Source: Salibacterium lacus (lineage in GTDB: Bacteria > Bacillota > Bacilli > Bacillales > Marinococcaceae). Taken from it: a stretch of DNA of 64,000 nt. The stretch spans positions 310,001 to 374,000 of the forward strand of contig NZ_JBHUML010000003.1 in assembly GCF_042684865.1 (NCBI RefSeq), written 5' to 3'. The notes beneath the pieces were generated by a model that ran no database searches, was not told where the DNA came from, and saw only the letters and a program-made list of their open reading frames with translations. Shown piece by piece: positions 34,779-43,180 of this stretch. Positions within the stretch are counted from its first letter, which is position 1. Each line of letters starts with the position of its first letter. The position numbers and the translations under genes were made by a program.

Positions 34779-35966
34779 TTGGATACAGGCGATGCAACGT
34801 ACATCAAACAGCTGAACAGAAGAATTTTAATCGAAGAAATCATTAAAAATATCTCATTGTCGAGAAGTGACTTATCACGGAAGACCGGGCTTAATAAAGC
34901 AACGATTTCGGCACAGGTCAGTGAGCTGATCCGTGAACAGATTGTCGTGGAAAAAACGGAAGGCGAGTCGGTGACGCGCGGCCGCAAACCAATTATTCTG
35001 GAAATTAACGGAAGTGCCGGCTACAGTGTGGGAGTGGATATTGATGAGCAGAACATCCAACTTGTTTTCTGTAATTTGAAAGGCGAATTGTTTCATAAAG
35101 AAAGCATTCATTTGAAAACGATTGAATTTGAAGGAGTCATGCAGCAGCTGCTGGAAGACCTCTCTCCTGCTGTGTCCCGTTTCAATGCAGAGTATGAACC
35201 CATCGGCCTGGTAGGCATAGGTGTAGGCATTCACGGCATCGTGAGCAACGATAATGAGATCATCTATACTCCAAAACAGCAGTGGTCTCATCACCATGTC
35301 GTAAACTTATTGAAAGAACGTTTTGAGACACCGGTCTATGTGGACAATAACGCGAATTTAAGCGTGTTTGCCGAGCAGGTGTACTATGAGCACATCCCCG
35401 ACCTTTTCAGCATTACGTTCTATTCAGGAATCGGCCTCGGCATCATGCACAACCATCAAATCTACCGAGGCTATCAGGGCTTTGCCGGAGAAATCGGTCA
35501 TATGATTGTCAAACCGGGCGGCCTTCCCTGTCCATGCGGGAACCAGGGATGCTGGGAACGATATGCCTCGGAAAAAGCATTAAAAAATCATCTGCAGGAA
35601 ATATATCCGGACGATCCGCCGCTTGAAACGGTGCAGCATCTTCTTAAAACCAACCCGGATCATGCTATCATCGAGCAGTACCTGGATTATTTTTCGATTG
35701 GTCTCAACAATATCATCAACATTTTCAACCCGGAGAAAATCGTATTAAATGGCACCATCATTAATGGGAATACGGCTTTTATTGAAACCCTGGAGCAGAA
35801 ACTCGTGTCCAAGTTCAATAACTATCTCGAAATCCGTGCCTCCTATCTCGGAGAAGATGCCTGCGCTCTCGGCGGTGCTTCCCTGGCGCTCAAGAACTTT
35901 TTCGGGGTAAATATGCTGAATCACGTAAACTATCATTATTTCAAATCCGATATGCTGGAGATTTAG
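34779..35966 (+). CDS. ROK-family transcriptional regulator (XylR/NagC-like)
   Basis: 395 residues. N-terminal winged helix (LSRSDLSRKTGLNKATISAQVSELI, residues 27-51) with the ROK regulator linker TRGRKPIIL. The sugar-kinase-like domain follows, with GIGVGIHGIV, VDNNANLSVFAEQ, the zinc motif GxPCPCGNQGCWE and EIGHMIV. The start is TTG 34779, 8 nt after GAGGGG. Divergent from uxaC with a perfect palindrome between them; probable repressor of the hexuronate operon, released by a sugar acid. Kinase activity is not expected. Confidence 0.9.
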   Translation: MDTGDATYIKQLNRRILIEEIIKNISLSRSDLSRKTGLNKATISAQVSELIREQIVVEKTEGESVTRGRKPIILEINGSAGYSVGVDIDEQNIQLVFCNLKGELFHKESIHLKTIEFEGVMQQLLEDLSPAVSRFNAEYEPIGLVGIGVGIHGIVSNDNEIIYTPKQQWSHHHVVNLLKERFETPVYVDNNANLSVFAEQVYYEHIPDLFSITFYSGIGLGIMHNHQIYRGYQGFAGEIGHMIVKPGGLPCPCGNQGCWERYASEKALKNHLQEIYPDDPPLETVQHLLKTNPDHAIIEQYLDYFSIGLNNIINIFNPEKIVLNGTIINGNTAFIETLEQKLVSKFNNYLEIRASYLGEDACALGGASLALKNFFGVNMLNHVNYHYFKSDMLEI

Positions 35967-36255
35967 AAACAGGAAAGGCAGATAGTTCAGCGATCAGCCC
36001 TCCTGCCCGCCTCCACTAACAGTCGGATGCAAAAGCTTACTGTCCACAGAATGGCCTCTTATGGACACTGCAGCGCTGAACCGGGACCGTAGTGGTCACG
36101 GGCTGAGGTTCGAAGCCACCAATCAACTGCTTGAAGATCTTAGTGTCTCCCGCCACAACTCCCGTGGACACTAAAGGCGCGACTCTGCCATGTAGTGTCC
36201 TCGCGTCCATCCATTCAAATGAACATGCTTGCGAGGTGTCCGCCTCCCCTTACCA
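35967..36255. other. Gene-free stretch with repeated AGTGTCC/GGACACT words
   Basis: Five copies of AGTGTC or its complement in both orientations between 36040 and 36200 could form alternative hairpins. No gene or known RNA recognised. Confidence 0.35.
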
Positions 36256-36316
36256 CAAAAAAACCGGACGGCATCGACTTCCTTACGTGTAACAGAAGCC
36301 TGCCGTCCGGCTTTTA
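36256..36316. terminator. Bidirectional terminator between ROK regulator and SLH protein genes
   Basis: CCGGACGGCA (36264-36273) pairs with TGCCGTCCGG (36301-36310), with A7 before and a T-rich run after. The 27-nt loop is long. Confidence 0.7.
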
Positions 36317-36336
36317 TTTAACCTGTATATTTGTTT

Positions 36337-38043
36337 CTATTCGCTCCATTGCCACTGCTCTTTCAATACTTCTGCACGTCCACCGATTCCTTCTTCCATC
36401 TCCACCGGGTATTCACGGTGCCATTCCATAAACGTTCCGTCGTGTTCCAAAATAGTGATCCAGTACGTTCCGCCTTCCTCATTTTCAAACCGAATCCCGT
36501 ATTCTCCAAAGTCCGGATGATCGTTTTCATTTACGGCCTGCAGGTTCACGTCATCCTGCCGGGCGTAATCGTAGACGTTTTGAATCATGCTTTCCAACGT
36601 TCCTTCTTCTCCTTTTCCATAAGAAGGATAAATAAAGCGCCAAACCGGTTCATCAGTTGGTTCTGCCTCTTCGGTGAAAGCAGCTGAGACAAGTACACCA
36701 TCGGCCGCTCCGGATGATACATTTTCCACATCGAAATATTGTGGTATATAAGTTGTGAACGGCATGCCGGCTTCATCCATCAACTTGAACGTATCTTCTT
36801 GCTTCATTCCTTCTATTTCAACAGAGAAATCCCGGACTGCCGGACGGGGTTCGTCCTGTTCTGTCTGAAAAGCATCCCACGGTACGGTATATGAAGGAAT
36901 ACCGGCAGCATAAGGGCCTATCTCATAAGGCTGAAAATAAACAGCAGGGCCCTCTTCCGTGACGTAAAACTGCCTGGTGGACGGATCGACACCTTCAAAA
37001 TCAACGATAAGTTCAAACGGTTCTCCCGAATCCGGGGCTCCCGACCTTATCTTTTCATTAAAAATGGAGGCGTAGTCGGTGTGTTCGTCAAACAGATGGG
37101 GAAACTCCACCTGCTCCCCGGTATCCGGGTCAAACGTATAAGCCGTATCATGGCTTAATCCATGTGCGCCGCCGGTGAATTCATACGACCTGAATACAAC
37201 GCTGAGGTAGTTCCCGCTGCTGCTTTCCACCCGGTAATTCTGCTGATAGTCGTACGCTTGTGCCAACTCCCCGTCCGGCTCCTGTTCCGAAAGTTCCATC
37301 ACTTCCTGCCGGCGTTCTGCGGCTGCTTTTGCCTGTTGTTCAAACGTTTGATTAACAGCCTCTTCCGCCTCTTTACTCAGTCCGTGCACCTCCGGGTAAT
37401 ATATACCCCGGGCTTCTTTCTGCGGCAGTACGGCATAAGGCGCGCGGAATGACTCTTTTTCCGCTCTCGCAAGAAATACACCAAACTGGGCGCGTGTCAC
37501 GGTCTCGGACGGCCGGAACGCGAGGTCCTCATAGCCTGTAGTAAGGCGGTGCACGGCTAGAGCACTAATCTGCTGGTGCGCCCAGTAATCGCGTGGAACA
37601 TCTTTATAATTCACCTCGTGTGCTTGCTGCAGGTCATAAGATCTCGTCAGAATTGCAGCCATCTGGGCACGCGTGAGCGGTTCATTCGGATGAAACGCTT
37701 CTGCCTCTGCAAAAAAACCGGCTTCCACAGCTGCGGCAATGGCCGGATACGCCTTGTCTGATTCATCCACGTCGGTAAACGAAACAGGTTCCGCACCGGC
37801 GGGGGCCAGCCCATGAACACGTACCAGTGTCCGGGCGGCCTGGGAACGGGTCATATCATCATTCACTCCGAACGCCCCGTTTTGGTATCCATTCATCACA
37901 TTTTCGTCTGCCAGCCAGCCTATTTCCTCTTCTGCCCAGAACCCTTCAGATACATCCGAAAAAGAAGCAGCTTCCACGGCTGCAGGAATCGAAAAAACAG
38001 CGGCTGTTATAACGGCTGCTCCGAGTATCCTTCTCCTTTTCAT
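36337..38043 (-). CDS. Secreted protein with three SLH domains and RsiV-like DUF3298 region
   Basis: 568 residues. Signal peptide of about 25 residues (MKRRRILGAAVITAAVFSIPAAVEA). Three S-layer-homology repeats follow: FSDVSEGFWAEEEIGWL, FTDVDESDKAYPAI and YKDVPRDYWAHQQISAL, each with ..TRAQ/TRSQ. These anchor proteins to pyruvylated wall polymers. Residues about 210-400 look like DUF4163/DUF3298 of RsiV-type anti-sigma proteins and secreted lysozyme-binding relatives (SYEFTGGAHGLSHDTAYTFDPDTGE). The remainder is acidic, of unknown fold. Its start overlaps the stop of the upstream flavin oxidoreductase by 4 nt, so the two are probably co-transcribed. Confidence 0.88.
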   Translation of the reverse strand: MKRRRILGAAVITAAVFSIPAAVEAASFSDVSEGFWAEEEIGWLADENVMNGYQNGAFGVNDDMTRSQAARTLVRVHGLAPAGAEPVSFTDVDESDKAYPAIAAAVEAGFFAEAEAFHPNEPLTRAQMAAILTRSYDLQQAHEVNYKDVPRDYWAHQQISALAVHRLTTGYEDLAFRPSETVTRAQFGVFLARAEKESFRAPYAVLPQKEARGIYYPEVHGLSKEAEEAVNQTFEQQAKAAAERRQEVMELSEQEPDGELAQAYDYQQNYRVESSSGNYLSVVFRSYEFTGGAHGLSHDTAYTFDPDTGEQVEFPHLFDEHTDYASIFNEKIRSGAPDSGEPFELIVDFEGVDPSTRQFYVTEEGPAVYFQPYEIGPYAAGIPSYTVPWDAFQTEQDEPRPAVRDFSVEIEGMKQEDTFKLMDEAGMPFTTYIPQYFDVENVSSGAADGVLVSAAFTEEAEPTDEPVWRFIYPSYGKGEEGTLESMIQNVYDYARQDDVNLQAVNENDHPDFGEYGIRFENEEGGTYWITILEHDGTFMEWHREYPVEMEEGIGGRAEVLKEQWQWSE

Positions 38044-39020
38044 GTACGTCCCTTCTTTCTTTTATCTTCCATCATTATTTCAGCAATCAGCCGGAAAGAC
38101 TGTTTCCGCTCCTCCGGGGATGGGATGGAGGAAAACAGCATAATTTCGTCGGCTCCGAATTGCTGCTGACAGTCTTCCAGCTGGATTTTGACTTCACGCG
38201 GGCTTCCTATAATCATTTTGGCCTTCATGGCTTCAAACTGTCTCTCTTCTTCTTTCGTCAGCGGAGCCGTAGAATCCTTCTTCACATTCCACCGGCACGT
38301 CTTATCAGCGATACGTTCTGCCTCTTTTGATTCCGGCGCACATACAACCGATACAGCCGTAATCACATTCGGCTTCTCCACCAACTTCCCGGAGGTGAAA
38401 TGATCCCGGTACTGTTGAATAATTTCTGCCGGTTTCTTATCACTCATAAACGCGGCAAAGGCATACGCTGTGCCCTGTTCCGCTGCAAGCAGCGCACTCT
38501 TTGCGCTCGTGCCCAGCATCCACGGAACCGGAGCTTTATCCGGCACCGGAGAAGCAGAAAGCGGGGCGTGGGGGTTCGGCGAAGGATAGTTGTCTTCAAG
38601 AAACTGAAGCAGTTCCCGGGTGAGTTCACGCATCTTTCCCGCATTTTGTAAAAAGTTATCGGATAAAGCATTGGCCGCTTCCGCCGAGCCCCCGGGAGCC
38701 CGTCCGATGCCGATGTCCACGCGTTCTGGAAACAGCGTCGCCAGCATATTATGTATTTCGGCCGCTTTAAACGGTTTATAGTGCGGCAGCAGGACAGCCC
38801 CCGTACCAATACGGATCGTGTTCGTCCGGGATCCAATGAGAGGAAGCAGTACTTCCGGAACGGAACCTGCAATTCCATCGAGATCATGATGCTCTGTTAT
38901 CCAAAAGCGGGTGCATCCCAGTTCATCGGCCATCCGGGCCAGTTCTATCGTGTCATCAAGCGCCTGTTTTGAAGTTTGTCCGGGAGGAACCGGGGACTGA
39001 TCAAGAATACTTATCTGCAT
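38040..39020 (-). CDS. LLM-class flavin-dependent oxidoreductase (luciferase-like)
   Basis: 326 residues, TIM-barrel monooxygenase of the bacterial luciferase type 1/MsnO8 group. MQISILDQSPV start, WITEHHDLDGIAGSVPEVLL, IGTGAVLLPHYKPFKAAE and ERVDIGIGRAPGG are hallmarks and include FMN-phosphate contacts. Uses reduced FMN and O2; substrate unknown. Overlaps the SLH gene by 4 nt, an unexpected partner for a cytosolic enzyme. Confidence 0.92.
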   Translation of the reverse strand: MQISILDQSPVPPGQTSKQALDDTIELARMADELGCTRFWITEHHDLDGIAGSVPEVLLPLIGSRTNTIRIGTGAVLLPHYKPFKAAEIHNMLATLFPERVDIGIGRAPGGSAEAANALSDNFLQNAGKMRELTRELLQFLEDNYPSPNPHAPLSASPVPDKAPVPWMLGTSAKSALLAAEQGTAYAFAAFMSDKKPAEIIQQYRDHFTSGKLVEKPNVITAVSVVCAPESKEAERIADKTCRWNVKKDSTAPLTKEEERQFEAMKAKMIIGSPREVKIQLEDCQQQFGADEIMLFSSIPSPEERKQSFRLIAEIMMEDKRKKGRT

Positions 39021-39163
39021 GATCGGCCTTCTTTCACTGACATGTTTTTTTAATTATACACTAGTAGTTTCCGGGGCGCATCACCAGAGGTATCCGTCTC
39101 GAAACAAAGGGCAACAAATGGTATGATACATTTATATAACAAAGAAGAAGGGAGGCATGAGGA

Positions 39164-39586
39164 TTGAAACAACGAAAACCGGAAAAAATTCTTACAATCT
39201 GCGGCACCGTGTTATTTGTGATAGGCTCTGGTCTGGTCTTTTTGTTCGGAACAGTCATTACAAACACGGACTTCGAGACGTTTCTCAACCAGTCCATGCA
39301 GCAAAGCCCGGCCCAGAACATACCGGAGCAGGAATTTCAAATGTTCTTTGAACAGGCCCAGTCCATTAACTACGGCATGCACACCGGTCTCATGCTGCTT
39401 ATTGCTGCTGTCGGGGTGATTGCTCTGCTCCGGCGGACAGGTGACATCATGTCCGGCATTTTTCTTCTCGCAGGGACAGGGCTGACCGTGCTTATTTTCT
39501 GGTGGCTGCTGCTGCCGTTTCTGCCCGCCCTGCTCTATTTCATCGCAGGCCTGATGTTTCTGCTCCGCAAGCCAAAGACTGTTTAG
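39164..39586 (+). CDS. Small four-helix membrane protein (DUF4064-like)
   Basis: 140 residues; TTG start 8 nt after GGAGG. Hydrophobic helices near residues 8-30, 72-90, 95-112 and 115-132, with a Gln-rich extracellular loop between the first two (FLNQSMQQSP). This layout and the EKILTICGTVLFVIGSG opening resemble DUF4064 proteins of Bacillus. No function known. Stands alone. Confidence 0.72.
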   Translation: MKQRKPEKILTICGTVLFVIGSGLVFLFGTVITNTDFETFLNQSMQQSPAQNIPEQEFQMFFEQAQSINYGMHTGLMLLIAAVGVIALLRRTGDIMSGIFLLAGTGLTVLIFWWLLLPFLPALLYFIAGLMFLLRKPKTV

Positions 39587-39690
39587 GCTGCGTTAGCTCG
39601 TGTTCAACATAAAACCGCCCAAAAAAAGCATGGTCTTTCATTGACGCAGCGGCGATCCGGCGGACCTGCTGCTGCGTAGTGAAAAGCATA

Positions 39691-39719
39691 TTGACAATAG
39701 GTTAACAAGCAGGTATAAT
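39691..39719 (+). promoter_or_regulatory. Perfect-consensus SigA promoter
   Basis: TTGACA (39691-39696), exactly 17 nt, TATAAT (39714-39719). Transcription would start near 39726. No protein gene with a ribosome site follows. Confidence 0.85.
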
Positions 39720-39725
39720 TCAATA

Positions 39726-39971
39726 TTGTTCCTCATACTACACTACTAAAACGTAGATTCCCTCATCTACACACCCTCTCCTCATTCATTTCAACATGCT
39801 GATAACCCAACGATGAATGAAACGAAAGCAGAAAATATCGTAGTAGAACAATTCACACTGGAGCGGTTTAAGGACCGCAAGGACGAAAGAGCAGGAAGGG
39901 CTTTTGTCGTTTTATGCATCACTATCATATTGGACGTTATGCCGGCATATGTGGCGTATGCCGGTTTTTTT
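39726..39971 (+). ncRNA. Candidate small regulatory RNA, about 245 nt
   Basis: Bounded by a consensus promoter and a terminator. The 5' part has a hairpin GTAGAT/ATCTAC (39753-39770) with a C-rich loop TCCCTC. The motif YYCCTCAT occurs three times (39729-39736, 39759-39766, 39779-39786), two of them outside the stem. CU-rich single-stranded motifs that pair with Shine-Dalgarno sites are typical of Firmicute sRNAs such as RoxS/RsaE and FsrA. A second hairpin GCGGT/ACCGC lies near 39864. The only open frame (39813-39980, 55 codons) lacks a ribosome site and runs through the terminator, so coding is unlikely but not excluded. Confidence 0.55.
39942..39971 (+). terminator. Terminator of the candidate small RNA
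   Basis: Stem CCGGCATA/TATGCCGG (39942-39949 with 39957-39964) followed by seven T. Confidence 0.88.
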
Positions 39972-39977
39972 GTATGG

Positions 39978-40011
39978 TAAAAAAAGAGCCGCACCCATAG
40001 GGGTACAGCTC
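39978..40011 (-). terminator. Terminator of the TraB-family gene
   Basis: Eleven-pair stem with G-U pairs (39986-39996 with 40001-40011) followed on the minus strand by a T run. Back-to-back with the sRNA terminator. Confidence 0.82.
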
Positions 40012-40019
40012 CCTGCCGC

Positions 40020-41189
40020 TTATAGATTTTCAAAAAACAGCCTCAGTACGTCAGCGCCGCCTATCATCGTTCCAATTGTACTTCCGACATTCGCCAGTAC
40101 GACAATGAGGAGAATCCGGGTTACCTTATTGCTCCAGAACCCTTTCGCGCTGTGCACGTCTTCAGAAAGACGTTCGAAATCCTCCACGTTCGGCCGGCGG
40201 ATGTACGCCTGCATCAGTCCGGCAAACCATCCGGCGGCGATAAGAGGATTCAGCGACGTGAGCGGTGCTGCAATAAAGGCGGTTACAATCGTAAGAGGAT
40301 GCCCTAAAGCCGCTGCCGCACCGATAGCGGAAAAAGACCCATTCCAAAGCAGCCAGCTGATCGTCTGCTGCAGACCCGCCGATGGATTGGCATAGAACGT
40401 ATAGGCGATAACAGCGATAACAAGGAGCGGAATGGCCCAGGCTATGATTTTCGGCGCCTTGCTGACGGGACGGTGCTCCAGCTCCTCAAGATTCTGTTCC
40501 TTATAAATTTCTTCTTTTATGCCCGGAACATGGGCAGCCCCCAGTACCGCCACCACCTTTTTCCCCGGGGCTTCCTTGATTTTGTGGGACAAATACTGAT
40601 CCCTTTCATCAATTAACGGCTTTTTCAGCCTCGGAAAACTGCGCGTAAGTTCATTCAGCATGGATTGCAGCATATCCTGTTGTTTCATTTTCTCCATTTC
40701 TTCTTCCGTGATGCTTTCGTTATTGAATATACTGAAGATAATCATCATTAAAAGTTTCGCTTTGCCGAAGAAACCAACTTTCTGCCAGATTCTTGAGAAC
40801 GTAATCTGGATGTCACGGTCGGCCAGCACCAGTTCCGCCCCTGTATCACGGGCGGATTCGATCCCCTGCTTCATTTCCTGACCAGGCTGGATGCCAAACT
40901 GCTTGGCAGCCCGCTTTTGAAAAGAAGAAATAGCCAGATTCATTAGAAGAAGCGACGACCTTTTTTCCTTAATAACTTTAAAGATGTCCATGTTCTTCCA
41001 TTCATCGCGGTTTGTCATAGACTCATGCCGCTTCTCATCGAGTTCGATACAGACAGAATCGGGCTCTTCCTCTTCTATCACTTCTTTTACCTGCTCGGCG
41101 CTCTGTCTCGAGACGTGGGCTGTTCCAATCAATACAATCTCTTTATTATTTATGTGAAGTCTGGTCACATTTTCTCTATCTGCTGTCAT
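40020..41189 (-). CDS. TraB/GumN-family membrane protein
   Basis: 389 residues. The N-terminal TraB domain has IVLIGTAHVSRQSAEQV near residue 18, CIELDEKRHESM near 47, LADRDIQITFSRIW near 120 and AVLGAAHVPGI near 213; these form the GX2H and Glu/Arg motifs of the TraB (pheromone shutdown) and ChaN/Tiki-like fold. The C-terminal half has about four membrane helices. Relatives are proposed metalloproteases or peptide-binding factors; the role in Bacillaceae is unknown. Own terminator downstream. Confidence 0.9.
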   Translation of the reverse strand: MTADRENVTRLHINNKEIVLIGTAHVSRQSAEQVKEVIEEEEPDSVCIELDEKRHESMTNRDEWKNMDIFKVIKEKRSSLLLMNLAISSFQKRAAKQFGIQPGQEMKQGIESARDTGAELVLADRDIQITFSRIWQKVGFFGKAKLLMMIIFSIFNNESITEEEMEKMKQQDMLQSMLNELTRSFPRLKKPLIDERDQYLSHKIKEAPGKKVVAVLGAAHVPGIKEEIYKEQNLEELEHRPVSKAPKIIAWAIPLLVIAVIAYTFYANPSAGLQQTISWLLWNGSFSAIGAAAALGHPLTIVTAFIAAPLTSLNPLIAAGWFAGLMQAYIRRPNVEDFERLSEDVHSAKGFWSNKVTRILLIVVLANVGSTIGTMIGGADVLRLFFENL

Positions 41190-41329
41190 AACGTACCTGC
41201 CTTCTGCAAAATGGATACTTAAAGTTTATCATATTTTAGAGCCGCTGAGCCTGCCCTATTTTTTTTAGACACCGTTTCCATTAAAATGAAGAAAGTGATG
41301 AAATACAAAACGATGGAGGCAGGCGGCCT

Positions 41330-43147
41330 ATGTATCAGAATATGAAAGAATGTGTGGAAGATCTCGAAGCAAACGGACATTTAGTGCGGATTACTGAAGA
41401 AGTCGATCCCTACCTTGAGATGGCAGCTGTTCATCTGCGCGTATACGAAGCGGGCGGTCCGGCGGTTCTTTTTGAAAATGTGAAAGGGTCGAATTATCAG
41501 GCACTCTCCAACCTGTTCGGCACAGTGGAGCGGAGTCGGTTCATCTTCCGCCGGACCTGGGACCGGACGCAGAATGTCGTCGCCCTCCGCAATGATCCGA
41601 TGAAGGCACTCAAGCACCCTTTCCGGAATATCCAGAGCGGTCTGGCGGCAGTCAATGCCCTCCCTTCCAAAAAGAAACAGAATCCCGGGTTTCAGGAAAT
41701 CCAGCTGACGGACCTGCCATTTATCCAGCACTGGCCGGGGGACGGCGGCGCGTTCATTACACTGCCCCAGGTTTACACCGAAGACCCGGACAACCCGGGA
41801 ATCATGAACTCCAACCTCGGCATGTACCGTATTCAACTCAACGGCAACGATTACCGCCTCAATGAAGAAGCCGGGCTTCATTACCAGATCCACCGGGGTA
41901 TAGGTATTCACCAGGAAAAAGCAGTCCGGCGCGGCGAACCGCTTAAAGTCAGCATATTCATCGGCGGGCCGCCTGCCCACACCTTGTCCGCGGTGATGCC
42001 GCTTCCGGAAGGGCTTCCGGAAATGACATTCGCAGGACTGCTCTCCGGGCGGCGTTTTCGTTACAGCTACATTGACGGCTACTGCATCAGTCATGACGCC
42101 GATTTTGTCATTACCGGGGAAGTGTATCCAGGAGAGACGAAGCCGGAAGGACCATTTGGCGACCACCTCGGGTATTACAGCCTCACGCATGAATTTCCGG
42201 TTCTCCATATTCACAAAGTGTATGCGAAGCAGGATGCCATCCTGCCGTTCACGGTCGTCGGCCGTCCACCGCAGGAAGATACGACGTTCGGGGAAATCAT
42301 CCATGAAATTACAGGGGACGCGGTAAAGCAGGAGATTCCCGGTGTCAAGGAAGTGCATGCAGTGGATGCCGCAGGGGTGCATCCTCTTCTGTTTGCGATC
42401 GGCAGTGAACGCTACCTTCCATTTGAAAACGTGCAGCAGCCGACGGAACTGCTGACCATAGCAAACCGAATCTTGGGAACCGGCCAGTTAAGCCTTGCCA
42501 AATACCTGTTTATTACAGCAGAACTGGAACGGGATCTGGACACCCATGATGAAGTCGATTTCCTCACATATATACTGGAGCGGATCGATCTGCACCGGGA
42601 CCTTCATTTTCAAACGAAAACCACCATCGACACGCTCGACTACTCCGGAGAAGCGCTGAACCGCGGAAGTAAAGTCATCATCGCAGCCTACGGAGATAAA
42701 AAACGCGAACTCTGCACCCAGGTTCCAGCCGTCGCTGCGGAAGCAGAAGGCTTCTCAAGTCCTTCTCTCATCATGCCGGGAGCTGTCGCAGTGGAAGGTC
42801 CGGCTTACTCCGACGAAGAAACCGCCGCAGCTGAGTGCCGGAGACTGGCGGAAGCAGTGGAAGCAGAAGGCGGACTTCCATCGTCTCCGTTGATTGTCAT
42901 CTGTGACGATAGTACGTTTTTGACGGCGTCGCTGCGGAATTTTCTCTGGGCTGCCTTCACCCGCAGCAATCCATCCCACGATATCCACGGGGTGAACAGT
43001 TTTTATGAAAATAAACACTGGGGCTGTGATACGATGATTATCGATGCCCGCATCAAACCGCACCACGCCCCGCCGCTCATCCCGGACCCCGATGTGGAGC
43101 ACCGAATTGAACGGTTCTTCAATGAAGATGGGCAGCTGAAAAAATAA
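41330..43147 (+). CDS. UbiD-family prenylated-FMN decarboxylase
   Basis: 605 residues, full length for UbiD. MTxPxVYTEDP-like ITLPQVYTEDPDNPGIMNSNLGMYRIQ, IHRGIGIHQEKA, PEGPFGDHLGYYS (with the catalytic E-R-E set split across ERDLDTHDEVDFLTY) and WGCDTMIIDARIK near the end are UbiD motifs. Decarboxylates aromatic or unsaturated acids with prenyl-FMN made by UbiX. No ubiX is in the window, so the substrate and cofactor source are open. Start ATG 41330; an upstream GGAGG lies about 11 nt away. Confidence 0.92.
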   Translation: MYQNMKECVEDLEANGHLVRITEEVDPYLEMAAVHLRVYEAGGPAVLFENVKGSNYQALSNLFGTVERSRFIFRRTWDRTQNVVALRNDPMKALKHPFRNIQSGLAAVNALPSKKKQNPGFQEIQLTDLPFIQHWPGDGGAFITLPQVYTEDPDNPGIMNSNLGMYRIQLNGNDYRLNEEAGLHYQIHRGIGIHQEKAVRRGEPLKVSIFIGGPPAHTLSAVMPLPEGLPEMTFAGLLSGRRFRYSYIDGYCISHDADFVITGEVYPGETKPEGPFGDHLGYYSLTHEFPVLHIHKVYAKQDAILPFTVVGRPPQEDTTFGEIIHEITGDAVKQEIPGVKEVHAVDAAGVHPLLFAIGSERYLPFENVQQPTELLTIANRILGTGQLSLAKYLFITAELERDLDTHDEVDFLTYILERIDLHRDLHFQTKTTIDTLDYSGEALNRGSKVIIAAYGDKKRELCTQVPAVAAEAEGFSSPSLIMPGAVAVEGPAYSDEETAAAECRRLAEAVEAEGGLPSSPLIVICDDSTFLTASLRNFLWAAFTRSNPSHDIHGVNSFYENKHWGCDTMIIDARIKPHHAPPLIPDPDVEHRIERFFNEDGQLKK

Positions 43148-43180
43148 AACTACGGCGCGGAGTGTCCTCTGAAAACGAAC

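Noticed and set aside
39813..39980. 55-codon plus-strand frame with hydrophobic end, considered as a type I toxin
   Set aside because: No Shine-Dalgarno, and its end is the terminator stem and T run. Kept only as an alternative to the small RNA.
39791..40033. 80-codon minus-strand frame across two terminators
   Set aside because: Overlaps both terminators and has no ribosome site or conserved feature.
41381..42382. 333-codon minus-strand frame
   Set aside because: Shadow of ubiD in GC-biased codons; no start signal.
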